This document shows positions 55,244 through 64,000 of a stretch of 64,000 nt of DNA, piece by piece (within the stretch, counting starts at the first letter, position 1; each line of letters starts with the position of its first letter). Below the pieces are notes generated by a model, which did no database searches, was not told the origin of the DNA, and worked only from the letters and a program-made list of their open reading frames with translations. The stretch is from DASQFQ01 sp963730115 (GTDB lineage: Bacteria; Actinomycetota; Thermoleophilia; Solirubrobacterales; Solirubrobacteraceae): positions 1 through 64,000 of the forward strand of contig CAVSQM010000007.1 in NCBI GenBank assembly GCA_963730115.1, given 5' to 3'. Both the position numbers and the translations under genes were made by a program.

Positions 55244-55849
55244 ATGGAGGACATGGCCGTGCTCCGCGCGACGCCCGCGCTGGATGCGCTGGTGGAGTTG
55301 CCCGCCGGCCGCTACACGGTCGGCGAGCCCGGGGAGGAGCGCGAGGTCGAGCTCGCGCGCGTGCTGATCGGGCGCTACCCGGTCTGCAACGCGCATCTCG
55401 GCCGGCATGTCGGCGAGCAGCTCGTCGATCACCCCGCGACGAACGTCACCCGCGACGAGGCGGAGCGGTTCGCACGGCGGCACCGCGCGCGGCTGCCGAC
55501 CGCCGACGAATGGGAAGCGCTCGCCCGCGGCGGCGACGCCCGCGCCTACCCCTGGGGCGACCGCTTCGACGAGACGCGCTGCAACTGCGCCGAGGCGCTC
55601 ATGGGCTGGACCGTGCCGGTCACGACGCACCCCGGCGGCGCGAGCGCCCACGGCGCCGAGCAGCTCGCCGGCAACGTCTGGGAGTGGGTCTCCGACACCA
55701 CGCCCGATGGCTGGGGCGTCGTCAAGGGCGGCTCGTACCTCGACACCGGCTGGGGCCTCCGCGCCGCCCGCAGCCAGCCGGCCGACCCGCAGCGAGGCAC
55801 CCCCAACACAGGCTTCCGCATCGCCGTCGATCCCGGGAGGAGTGCATGA
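55244..55849 (+). CDS. Formylglycine-generating/sulfatase-modifying-factor-like domain protein
   Basis: 201 residues: LVELPAGRYTVGEPGEEREV at the start, HPATNVTRDEAERFARRHRA, RLPTADEWEALARGGDARAY, PWGDRFDETRCNCAE, QLAGNVWEWVSDTTPDGWGV, VKGGSYLDTGWGLRAARSQP and NTGFRIAV. This is a compact FGE-sulfatase (C-type-lectin-like) fold. The paired active-site Cys of true FGE is not evident, so it may be a non-catalytic or EgtB-like relative. It is coupled to a MIP18 gene (ATGA), which suggests a metal-dependent partner. ATG 55253 is an alternative start. Confidence 0.82.
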   Translation: MEDMAVLRATPALDALVELPAGRYTVGEPGEEREVELARVLIGRYPVCNAHLGRHVGEQLVDHPATNVTRDEAERFARRHRARLPTADEWEALARGGDARAYPWGDRFDETRCNCAEALMGWTVPVTTHPGGASAHGAEQLAGNVWEWVSDTTPDGWGVVKGGSYLDTGWGLRAARSQPADPQRGTPNTGFRIAVDPGRSA

Positions 55850-56199
55850 CCGCAGACCGCCCCGCCGTGCTCGAAGCGCTCAAGGAGGTCTACGACCCCT
55901 GCTGCGCTGACCGCGGCATCTCGATCGTCGACATGGGCGTCGTCGAGGACGTCCGCGTGCACGGGACCCACGTCGACGTCGACCTCGTCCTCACCAGCGG
56001 CTGGTGCCCGTTCGTCGCCTCGATGTCGAGCTCGATCCCGGACGCGCTCGCGCACCTGCCGGGTGTCGAGAGCGTCGACGTCCAGGTCGTCTGGGACCCC
56101 GTCTGGACCATGGACCGCCTCTCGCCCGAGGCGCGCAAGAAGCTCGAGATGCCGCTCGAGCAACTGGAGCCCTACCGCGCAGCAAGGAGCGCCGCCTGA
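55846..56199 (+). CDS. MIP18/DUF59 iron-sulfur assembly family protein
   Basis: 117 residues: VLEALKEVYDPCCADRGISI, VDMGVVEDVRVHGTHVDVDL, VLTSGWCPFVASMSSSIPDA and VDVQVVWDPVWTMDRLSPEA, the PaaD/SufT-like domain with a conserved Cys (GWCPF) in the usual place. These proteins help insert Fe-S clusters or other metals. Coupled upstream to the FGE-like gene and downstream to an amidohydrolase (TGATG overlap), it may mature one of them. Confidence 0.88.
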   Translation: MTADRPAVLEALKEVYDPCCADRGISIVDMGVVEDVRVHGTHVDVDLVLTSGWCPFVASMSSSIPDALAHLPGVESVDVQVVWDPVWTMDRLSPEARKKLEMPLEQLEPYRAARSAA

Positions 56200-57242
56200 T
56201 GGCCAGCACCGAGACCGCACCCGACACCGCCCGCGAGCGCAAGGTCGACGCCTTCGTCTTCGACTGCGTCTGCCACATCTTCAACTTCGACCCCGCGAAC
56301 GCCCTCGGCCCTCCCGGCCAGCTGTTCGACGAGCACCTCTACGCCTTCCACCAGCTCCTGACCAAGGAGGGGGAGACGGTCCTCGGCCGCGAGGAGTTCA
56401 TGAAGGAATGGAGCGTCGACGAGATCTACGAGATGGTCATCGAGGGCTCCGACACCGACATGATCGCCGCCCAGCCGCTGCCGCTCACCGACCTGTTCCA
56501 CGACGGCCTCAGCCCGTGGGAGAAGTGCGCGGAGATGGCCCAGAAGCACCCCGACCGCGCGGTCTTCTGGGGCAGCGTCAACCCGCTCGAGGGCAAGAAG
56601 GCGCTCGACCTCATGACCCGCCAGGTCGAGGACTACGGCGCCAAGGCGTTCAAGTTCTACAACGTCCGCTACGACTACGGCCAGCCGTTCCCGTGGCGCA
56701 TGGACGACCCCCGGATCGCCTACCCGGTGTTCGAGCGCGCGCAGGAGCTCGGGGTCAACCTGATCGGCGTCCACAAGGGCGTCCCGCTCGGGCCGCAGCC
56801 GATCGAGCACACGCGCACGTTCGACATGGACGGCGCGGCGGCCAACTTCCCGGACATCAACTTCGTGATCTTCCACGTCGGGCTGCCGTGGCTCGACGAG
56901 GTGCTGTGGCAGATCGTCCGCTATCCGAACCTCTACGCGTCGATCGCGGCGACGGTGAACTTCATCTCGCGCCAGCCCCGCGTCTTCGCGGAGACGCTCG
57001 GGAAGATGATGTGGTGGTGCGGTGAGGACAAGATCATCTACGGCGGCGAGTCGCCGATCTGGCACCCGCAGTGGGCGCTCGAGGCGTTCTGGAACTTCGA
57101 GCTGCCGCGGGACATCGTCGAGGAGCGCGGCTACCCCCAGCTGACCGAGCAGGCCAAGCGCAAGATCCTCGGCGAGAACCTCGCCAAGCTGCACGGCATC
57201 GACGTCGAGGCGAAGAAGGCGGAGCTGGGGGTGCCGGGCTAA
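56199..57242 (+). CDS. Amidohydrolase family (TIM-barrel metal-dependent hydrolase)
   Basis: 347 residues: VDAFVFDCVCHIFNFDPANA, where the usual HxH of the first strand is replaced by CxCHxF; then AVFWGSVNPLEGKKALDLMT, GAKAFKFYNVRYDYGQPFPW, GVNLIGVHKGVPLGPQPIEH, INFVIFHVGLPWLDEVLW and IIYGGESPIWHPQWALEAFW. It is of the amidohydrolase-2/ACMSD-like group. The His in IGVHKG and IFHVG would be metal ligands. The altered first metal motif is unusual and may mean another metal or an Fe-S-linked activity, fitting the coupled MIP18 gene. Its stop overlaps the convergent BBE gene stop. Confidence 0.85.
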   Translation: MASTETAPDTARERKVDAFVFDCVCHIFNFDPANALGPPGQLFDEHLYAFHQLLTKEGETVLGREEFMKEWSVDEIYEMVIEGSDTDMIAAQPLPLTDLFHDGLSPWEKCAEMAQKHPDRAVFWGSVNPLEGKKALDLMTRQVEDYGAKAFKFYNVRYDYGQPFPWRMDDPRIAYPVFERAQELGVNLIGVHKGVPLGPQPIEHTRTFDMDGAAANFPDINFVIFHVGLPWLDEVLWQIVRYPNLYASIAATVNFISRQPRVFAETLGKMMWWCGEDKIIYGGESPIWHPQWALEAFWNFELPRDIVEERGYPQLTEQAKRKILGENLAKLHGIDVEAKKAELGVPG

Positions 57243-58574
57243 CTTGGCGGCACGTTCTGGTTCAGCCGGAACACGTTGTCGGGGTCGTACTCGGCCTTGA
57301 CCGCGGCGAGCCGGTCCCACGTCGCGCCCGGGTAGGCGGCGCGCGTCCGCTCCTCGCCCTCGTCGGCGAGGAAGCCGGCGTACGCGGCCGGGTTGCCGGC
57401 GCTCAGCTTGCGCGCGCCCTGCCGTGGCCCACGCCACGTGGACCGGCCGCTCCTCGGGGCCGGCGTACATCGCGGCGACGTTCCCGAGGATGCGCCCCGA
57501 GCGGTGGGCGAACGCGGTCGCGTCCGCCGGCACGCGCGCCATCGCGCCGCCGAGGACGCGGAGCTGGACCACCGGCGTCGCCGCGGTCGAGGCCGCGATG
57601 TGGTCGAGGATCGCGGCGCCGTCGACGTGGTCCGTGAACATCGTGCGCCCGACGGCGAGCGGGCGGTAGCTGTCGTCGGCCGGCGGATACATCTCCGGGT
57701 AGCGCATCGGGCGCAGCAGGTCGGCGACCGGGGGCGCGAGCGCGCGGAACGGCGCGAGGGCTCGCTCCCCGGCTTCGGCGTCGCCCGCGAACACCATCAT
57801 CGCCATGACGACCGGCTTGCCGTGGTGCTCCTCCGGCACGAACGGCATCGGCGGGGCCGGCATCACGTTGGCGATCGTCGAGAGCTCCTCGGGCGCGGCG
57901 TCCGCCTCGGCCACGAACCCGTCGATCACGTCCGGTGTCGCCGGGAGGAAGAGCATCCCGCCCACGATCGTTGCTACCTCGTGAAGACGGAACTGCAGCC
58001 GCGTGACGACGCCGAAGTTGCCGCCGCCGCCGCGGAGCGCCCAGAACAGGTCCGGGTGCTGCTCGGCGTCGACGCGCAGGAGCTCGCCGTCCGCCGTGAC
58101 GATCTCGGCGGCGAGCAGGTGGTCGATGGTCATGCCGTGCTTGCGCGTCAAGAAGCCGACGCCGCCGGCGAGCGTGATGCCGCCGATGCCGACGGTGCCG
58201 GCGTCGCCGAAGCCGGTCGCGAGCCCGTGCTCGCCCGCCGCGACGGTGTAGTCGCCGGCGGTCAGGCCGGTCCCGGCCCAGGCGGTGCGCTCCTGGGTGT
58301 CGATCTCGAGGCCGCGGAGGTCGGAGAGGTCGAGCACGATGCCGCCCTCGGAGACGCCGTGGCCGGCGGGGCTGTGGCCGCCGCTGCGGACGGCCAGCTC
58401 GGTGCCGGTCCGGCGGGCGAGCCGGATGACGTGGGCGACGTCGTCCGCGTCGGCGGCGCGGGCGATGATGGCCGGCCGGCGGTCGATGCCGGCCATGAAG
58501 ACGGTGCGCGCCTGGTCGTAGCCGGGGTGCTCCGGCGTGATGGTGGTGCCCTTGATGGCGGGGAGCGAGAGCAT
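57239..58574 (-). CDS. FAD-linked oxidoreductase (PCMH domain, berberine-bridge type), frameshifted
   Basis: About 445 residues. FAD domain: IIARAADADDVAHVIRLARR, LAVRSGGHSPAGHGVSEGGI (His for flavin attachment), VGIGGITLAGGVGFLTRKHG, LFWALRGGGGNFGVVTRLQF. Substrate domain follows. After PVHVAWATAG the frame breaks near 57425; removing one base restores ARKLSAGNPAAYAGFL and the conserved C-terminal YDPDNVFRLNQNV ending at 57239. The second, Cys-type flavin link (GxxC) is replaced by GFGDAGTVG, so attachment is probably single. Oxidises an alcohol or sugar with oxygen as acceptor; substrate unknown. Confidence 0.88.
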
Positions 58575-58685
58575 GCATCGAGGGTCACAGCCCGGACCCG
58601 TGCCTCCCTTGGGGTGAGCCACCGGTTCGCCGGCGGTTACCCGTACCGGCGCGCCCTCCTGGTCCCGGAGCCGCTGCGGCGGCGT

Positions 58686-58691
58686 TAGCCT
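58686..58691 (+). promoter_or_regulatory. -10 box of a leaderless transcript
   Basis: TAGCCT ends six bases before GTG 58698 with no ribosome site. It is the same arrangement as at 14313. Confidence 0.5.
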
Positions 58692-58697
58692 GCGCCC

Positions 58698-59762
58698 GTG
58701 CTCCCCGAGGAGAAGCGAGACCTGCGTATCGGCGCCGTCGTGGCGTCGCTGCTGATCTGCGTCGCGCTGCGGCTCGTGCTGATGCCGGACCTGCCGCCCT
58801 TCGAGCTCGTGCCCGTGCTCGCGGCCGGGCTGTGGTTCGGGCGCCGGTGGGCGCTCGTCGTCGCCGCCGTCGCCGGGGCCGTCATCGCGATCGATGCCGT
58901 CTTGTCCGATGACGGCGAGCTGCTCGTCGCCGCCGCCCAGTTCGTGCTGCTGGGCCTGACCGCCTATCTCGTCTCGGCGCTCGCCGAGCGCGCGCGGCGG
59001 GCCGAGGCCGAGCTGCAGAGCATCCGGCCGCTCCAGGACGTGCTGGCGCCGCGCAAGCCGCCCTCGCTGCCGCTGCTCGAGGTGGCGAGCCGCTACATCC
59101 CCGCCCAGGCCGGCGTCTCGGGCGACTTCTACCAGGTGGCCGAGGCGCGCAACGGCGCTGCCGTGCTCGTGATCGGCGACGTCGTCGGCAAGGGGATGGC
59201 GGCGGCGCGGCGCTCGACGTTCGTGCGCGCCATGGTCACCGCGTGCGCGCCCTACCTCGACGACCCGGCGGCCATCCTGCGCACGGTCAACACCGAGCTC
59301 GTCCACCAGCACGGCGCCTCGGCGCAGTTCATCACGATGCTGTGCGTGGTGGTCAGGCCGGACATGACGATGACGTGGGCGTCGGCGGGCCATCCGCCTC
59401 CGGTCGCGTTGGTCGACGGCCAGCCGCTCGCGCACCTGAAGACGGGCCATCCGCTCGGCATCTCCCCCGAGATCACGGACCTCGAGGTAGGCCGGGCCGC
59501 GCTGCCGGCGAGCGGCATCCTGCTCTACACCGACGGGCTCACCGACGCCCGGCCGCCCGGCCGCAGCTTCCAGCCGTTCGGCGAGCGTCGCATCGGCCTG
59601 TTCCTCTCAGAGCTCGACGAAGCCGGCCCCGAGGAGGCCGTCGAGCACCTCGCCCGCGCAGCCCACGCGTTCTCACGCGGCTCGCTCCCTGACGACCTGT
59701 GCGTCGTCGCCGTCCGGCCCCGCTTCGAGGAGCGGTGGTACGGCACGGAAGCTGCCGCCTGA
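58698..59762 (+). CDS. Membrane-bound SpoIIE/RsbU-type PP2C phosphatase
   Basis: 354 residues. N-terminal membrane helices IGAVVASLLICVALRLVLM, LVPVLAAGLWFGRRWALVVA and ELLVAAAQFVLLGLTAYLVS, a short coiled linker (AERARRAEAELQSIRPLQDV), then the SpoIIE domain: YIPAQAGVSGDFYQVAEARN, VLVIGDVVGKGMAAARRSTF, WASAGHPPPVALVDGQPLAH, GILLYTDGLTDARPPGRSF. Metal-binding Asp residues (SGDFY, GDVVGKG, TDGLTD) are intact. Such proteins dephosphorylate anti-sigma antagonists in stress pathways. No partner is nearby. Confidence 0.92.
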   Translation: MLPEEKRDLRIGAVVASLLICVALRLVLMPDLPPFELVPVLAAGLWFGRRWALVVAAVAGAVIAIDAVLSDDGELLVAAAQFVLLGLTAYLVSALAERARRAEAELQSIRPLQDVLAPRKPPSLPLLEVASRYIPAQAGVSGDFYQVAEARNGAAVLVIGDVVGKGMAAARRSTFVRAMVTACAPYLDDPAAILRTVNTELVHQHGASAQFITMLCVVVRPDMTMTWASAGHPPPVALVDGQPLAHLKTGHPLGISPEITDLEVGRAALPASGILLYTDGLTDARPPGRSFQPFGERRIGLFLSELDEAGPEEAVEHLARAAHAFSRGSLPDDLCVVAVRPRFEERWYGTEAAA

Positions 59763-59782
59763 ATCCTGGCGCAGACGCGGGC

Positions 59783-59807
59783 GGCCGTGCCATCCAGGCA
59801 CGGCCGA
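59783..59807 (+). terminator. Hairpin after the SpoIIE phosphatase
   Basis: CGGCCGTGCC (59783-59792), loop ATCCA, GGCACGGCCG (59798-59807): a perfect 10-base stem 21 bases after the stop codon. The remainder of the gap to 60148 holds the malic enzyme promoter and leader. Confidence 0.7.
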
Positions 59808-59958
59808 CCTGCGCCTGCAGAATCGTTCTGCACCAGAACCCGACGGCAGGGTCGGATTCAGGTTGCCCTCCAGGCCCCGGGAGCTTGTCGCATTTCCGCC
59901 CGCGCCACCACCCAACAAATGTTGAGCGGTCTCCACACGGACCGAATGCTCGAAACTG

Positions 59959-59987
59959 TTGACCAATCACCGAGCGTTGAATAAGGT
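59959..59987 (+). promoter_or_regulatory. Candidate sigma-70 type promoter upstream of the malic enzyme
   Basis: TTGACC (59959-59964), a 17-base spacer and TAAGGT (59982-59987) give near-ideal spacing. Transcription would start near 59994, leaving a leader of about 155 bases. A second TANNNT box, TACGGT, lies at 60135-60140, seven bases before the GTG start, so two start points are possible. Confidence 0.5.
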
Positions 59988-60072
59988 CGCGCAGCGCTTT
60001 CCTGCATGCTCTCCAGGCCGCAAGGAAGCGTGCCGCCGCTGTGAGGCCCGGCGGGACCACGGCGGACGGCCA

Positions 60073-60119
60073 GTGGGAGTGGCGCTGCCGCCAACGCCTT
60101 CGGCGGCAGCGCCTCCCAC
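60073..60119 (+). promoter_or_regulatory. Large stem-loop in the malic enzyme leader
   Basis: GTGGGA-GT-GGCGCTGCCGCC (60073-60092) pairs with GGCGGCAGCGCC-TCCCAC (60102-60119): 12 plus 6 base pairs with a 2-base bulge and a 9-base loop. It lies between the upstream promoter and the TACGGT box and could act as an attenuator, a terminator or an insulating hairpin. Confidence 0.5.
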
Positions 60120-60147
60120 GCGCGCGCCGACCGGTACGGTGCAGGCC

Positions 60148-61606
<1,459 letters not shown>

Positions 61607-61610
<4 letters not shown>

Positions 61611-62026
61611 GCGACTACTCGATCGTCAGCGCCGACGACGTCGAGGACCCGTACGCGGACACGAGCGTGCCGGGCGAGTTCCGCTCGCTCACCGACGCGC
61701 TGGCGAGCGAGCAGGTTGCGGTGACGCTGATCCGCGTGCCGCCGCACTCGGACTTCGAGCAGGGCACCGGCCACTACCACGAGGCGCAGGAGGAGGTCTA
61801 CCTCGTCTCGCGCGGGACGCTGACCATGCGCTTCGGGGACGACGTGCGCCGCGTGACCGCCGGGATGGCGGTGCGGGTGGCGCCGCACACGCCGCGCTCG
61901 CACCGCAACGAGGGCGACGAGCCGGTCGAGATGTGGGCGGTGTCGCGCACGCAGGACTCCGGGGACGCGGTCAAGCTCGACGACTTCTGGGAGGCCTCGC
62001 CCGAGGCCGTGCAGGAGCGGCCCTAG
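61607..62026 (+). CDS. Cupin-domain protein
   Basis: 139 residues: LIRVPPHSDFEQGTGHYHEA, EEVYLVSRGTLTMRFGDDVR and GMAVRVAPHTPRSHRNEGDE. The metal-binding set GHYHEAQEE plus HTPRSH is complete. It may be a small metal-dependent isomerase or sensor. ATG 61607 overlaps the malic enzyme stop (ATGA), so they form one transcript. The stop shares a CTAG with the convergent DUF2945 gene. Confidence 0.88.
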
Positions 62027-62232
62027 CGTCGCTTGAGGGCGTCGGGCCGGTGCACGGCCTGGCCGCCGCCCTTCTCGCTTCGCACGAGGTACTGGGGCTC
62101 GTCCTCCGAGGCGCGCACGGTGCGGCCCGCCAGCTCGGTGTCCGACGTGATCTTGCGCTCGACGACGCCGGGGGTGTCGTCCTCGCCGTGTGAGCTCCAC
62201 ACGACCTTGTCGCCCTGCTTGAACTCGGTCAT
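62023..62232 (-). CDS. DUF2945 (Tudor/SH3-like) small protein
   Basis: 69 residues: MTEFKQGDKVVWSSHGEDDT, PGVVERKITSDTELAGRTVR, EDEPQYLVRSEKGGGQAVHR. It matches the DUF2945 (hypervirulence-associated TUDOR) pattern KGDxVxWxS...G.V...Y.V.S..... Probably a cytoplasmic beta-barrel of unknown ligand. Third small SH3-like protein of the window, beside the two DUF1918 copies. Confidence 0.85.
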   Translation of the reverse strand: MTEFKQGDKVVWSSHGEDDTPGVVERKITSDTELAGRTVRASEDEPQYLVRSEKGGGQAVHRPDALKRR

Positions 62233-62351
62233 CCGCCCGGGTACGCGGGGCGAGGCCGGGATGGATCAGCTCCAAACCGCGCCCAAGCCCGCCCCAACGT
62301 GCCGCTGGCTCAATCCCCGGTCACTCCCCGACCCACAGGAGGCCGGCCCGC

Positions 62352-62843
62352 ATGGCCAGCATTTCCAACCTGACCCTCGGCATCGAGGTCGTCAACGACG
62401 GCGCCAACCTGGTCGCGAACGTCACCGCGTCGTACCGCATCAACTGGTCGAGCTACGACCAGAACTCCAACCAGCCCTACCGCGAGTCGTGCGTCCTGAT
62501 CGGCGACGACACCGGCATCACGCCGGCCGAGGACGGCACCGACGACCCGATCGCGAACGGCACGCTGTTCCCGCAGCTGATCTTCCCGCCGTTCCCGGTC
62601 GTCAACGGCGGGTCCCCGAGCGCGGTCGCGTCGCCGCTGATCCCGCTGTTCAACACGACGTCGTCGAACGGCGCGGCCTTCACCGACCGCGTCCACAGCA
62701 AGACGATCAACCTGAGCAACCTCGACGAGGACCAGGATCCCGTCCCGAACCCGGACGAGATCCGCGCCCAGGTGACGATGACCCCGGTGCTCCCGACGAC
62801 GGTCACGCGCGAGAGCGCGCAGTTCGCGATCAACGTCGGCTAG
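62352..62843 (+). CDS. Hypothetical beta-rich protein
   Basis: 163 residues with AGGAGG nine bases before ATG 62352. Sequence pattern is beta-strand rich: ISNLTLGIEVVNDGANLVAN, VTASYRINWSSYDQNSNQPY, ESCVLIGDDTGITPAEDGTD, FTDRVHSKTINLSNLDEDQD and RAQVTMTPVLPTTVTRESAQ, with an Asn/Asp-rich character and one Cys. No signal peptide despite its extracellular look. It resembles an immunoglobulin-like sandwich, but I cannot assign a family. It abuts the convergent GDPD gene stop to stop. Confidence 0.75.
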   Translation: MASISNLTLGIEVVNDGANLVANVTASYRINWSSYDQNSNQPYRESCVLIGDDTGITPAEDGTDDPIANGTLFPQLIFPPFPVVNGGSPSAVASPLIPLFNTTSSNGAAFTDRVHSKTINLSNLDEDQDPVPNPDEIRAQVTMTPVLPTTVTRESAQFAINVG

Positions 62844-63974
62844 CTACTCCTCATCGCCTTCGCCGTGCTCGAGCCGGAACAGCTCGCGCGCGGTGAAGGC
62901 GGTGTCGGCGAAGTCGGAGAACACGCCGTCGACCCCGAGCTCGAAGTAGTTGAGGTACTCGTTGATCGGGTTGCCGGCGTAGTCCGGGCTGAGGCGGGAC
63001 TGCTCGTTGCGGAACGTGTAGGGGTGCACGAGCAGGCCGCGCTTGTGGGCGCGCTGCACGAGGTTGGTCGGCTCGAGCAGCGGGCCGGTCGCGCCCTGTG
63101 AGGGCTGGATGTACGGCTTCCACGGGCCGATGCCGTCGGCGTAGCGCGCCACCTCGTCGAGCCCCTTGCTCGTGGCGAAGAAGCCGAACGTGCGCGCGAG
63201 CAGCTTCGGGTCGCCGGACACGGTCCAGTCGTAGGGGCGGTCGTAGGGCGCGGTGTAGTCGAGCGTGCCGTCGGGGTTGACGTCGTTGGCGTCGACGAGC
63301 TGGACGAGCCGGATGCTCGTGCGCTTGTTCAGCTCGATCAGGTTCGACTGCTCGAAGGACTGGATGAACACGGGGTCGCTGCGCTTGTCCCACCCGTAGC
63401 GGCGCAGCGTGGCGAGCAGCTTGCCCTCGAGCGGCAGGCCGAGCTGCCGGTGGTAGGTCGGGTGCTTCGTCTCGGGGTAGATGCCGATGCGGCGGCCGGT
63501 CTTGCGCGACCAGCGCTGCGCGGTGCGGATGACCTCCTCGAAGGTGGGGATCTTGTAGCGGCCGTTGAACTGCTGCGGGCGCTCGAGGACCGGCTGGATC
63601 GCGCGCAGCGTGCGGATCTCGGCGAGCGTGAAGTCGGAGGCGAACCAGCCGGTGACGGGCGCGCCGTCGATGTCGGTCGTCCGCTCGCGGTCGGCGAACT
63701 CGGGGTGCGAGGCCACGTCGGTGGTGTTGGTGATGTCCGGCTCGTGGCGGGCGATCAGGTGGCCGTCCTTGGTGGCGACGAGGTCGGGCTCGATGTAGTC
63801 GGCGCCGCGCTTGATGGCGAGGACGTAGCCGGGGATCGTGTGCTCGGGGAGGTAGCCGCTCGCGCCGCGGTGGCCGATGACGAGCGGGTGCTCGGTGTCG
63901 CCGTGCGCGCCTGCGGCGGCGGCCGGGGCGAGCAGGGCGGTGATGGTGGTGAGGACGACGATGAGTGCGCGCAT
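62844..63974 (-). CDS. glpQ: Secreted glycerophosphodiester phosphodiesterase
   Basis: 376 residues. Signal peptide MRALIVVLTTITALLAPAAA with cleavage near AGA-HGD. GDPD motif PLVIGHRGASGYLPEHTIPG with both catalytic His-region residues, then GADYIEPDLVATKDGHLIAR with metal ligands Glu and Asp, HEPDI, and IYPETKHPTYHRQLGLPLEG. The length matches periplasmic GlpQ enzymes, which hydrolyse glycerophosphodiesters to glycerol 3-phosphate and an alcohol. Only 26 bases follow in the window, so the promoter is outside. Confidence 0.95.
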   Translation of the reverse strand: MRALIVVLTTITALLAPAAAAGAHGDTEHPLVIGHRGASGYLPEHTIPGYVLAIKRGADYIEPDLVATKDGHLIARHEPDITNTTDVASHPEFADRERTTDIDGAPVTGWFASDFTLAEIRTLRAIQPVLERPQQFNGRYKIPTFEEVIRTAQRWSRKTGRRIGIYPETKHPTYHRQLGLPLEGKLLATLRRYGWDKRSDPVFIQSFEQSNLIELNKRTSIRLVQLVDANDVNPDGTLDYTAPYDRPYDWTVSGDPKLLARTFGFFATSKGLDEVARYADGIGPWKPYIQPSQGATGPLLEPTNLVQRAHKRGLLVHPYTFRNEQSRLSPDYAGNPINEYLNYFELGVDGVFSDFADTAFTARELFRLEHGEGDEE

Positions 63975-64000
63975 GGCGCGAGGCTACGGGTCCCGGCCGC

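Noticed and set aside
58580..59450. Minus-strand open frame antisense to the SpoIIE phosphatase, continuous with the BBE gene
   Set aside because: It is a mirror of the phosphatase gene; repetitive Arg/Asp/Val composition and no start signal.

Overview
The window is about 64 kb of very GC-rich DNA with dense coding, GTG starts next to ATG, many 4-base stop/start overlaps (ATGA, GTGA, TTGA) and actinobacterial families such as DUF1918, DUF3159, DUF427 and LLM-type flavin oxidoreductases. It looks like an aerobic soil actinobacterium, most plausibly class Thermoleophilia (Solirubrobacterales-like). That placement is inferred from gene content and style; no rRNA or other marker gene is present.

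Layout. (1) 0.2-12.3 kb is a loose, accessory-looking stretch: an oxidoreductase pair, a MarR-controlled VOC/cupin pair, a DUF11 fragment, a truncated VOC gene, a TetR regulator with a divergent secreted protein, several very small conserved proteins, a BON protein, a DUF3159 membrane protein and a tandem ABM protein. Two roughly 1 kb stretches have no convincing gene. It ends in the 3' half of a tRNA-Thr-like gene (12087-12126), which may be an old attachment site. (2) 12.3-18.1 kb: catalase with a Fur-family regulator, a class III aminotransferase and a Tat-exported penicillin-acylase-family hydrolase. (3) 18.2-28.9 kb: a recC-recB-recD-recD2 operon. (4) 29.3-34.2 kb: a formamidase operon (alpha/beta hydrolase, GPR1/FUN34/YaaH-type transporter, FmdA, FmdB) flanked by a MarR gene and a cytoplasmic AmiC-like binding protein. 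(5) 34.3-37.4 kb: second copies of two small proteins seen near 9 kb, glutamine synthetase and a LysE exporter. (6) 37.4-48.1 kb: a divergent catabolic locus. To the left are a ThDP enzyme and a kynurenine-formamidase-like cyclase. To the right is an eight-gene overlapping operon (LLM oxidoreductase, FAD monooxygenase fused to a shortened Old Yellow Enzyme-like part, SDR, enoyl-CoA hydratase, RidA, acyl-CoA dehydrogenase, acyl-CoA ligase, beta-hydroxyacid dehydrogenase). This resembles an aerobic 2-aminobenzoyl-CoA type pathway. (7) 48.1-53.6 kb: an opposing hydroxyacid operon (D-2-hydroxyacid dehydrogenase, BASS-like carrier, NRAMP-like carrier, 31-residue membrane peptide, DUF1537 kinase, PdxA2-like enzyme). 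(8) 53.7-64 kb: secreted and small proteins, a sulfatase-modifying-like/MIP18/amidohydrolase operon, a BBE-type flavoprotein, a SpoIIE phosphatase, an ACT-malic enzyme, a cupin and a GDPD.

Many well-conserved genes carry one or more frameshifts: Fur, penicillin acylase, all four rec genes, the formamidase operon, MarR, the cyclase, LysE, BBE and malic enzyme. Nearly all of those I could resolve are repaired by removing one base. This points to sequencing or assembly indels rather than true pseudogenes, so I annotate these genes across their full span and flag the breaks. A second recurring feature is a TANNNT box 6-8 bases before the start codon with no good ribosome binding site, suggesting that leaderless transcripts are common.
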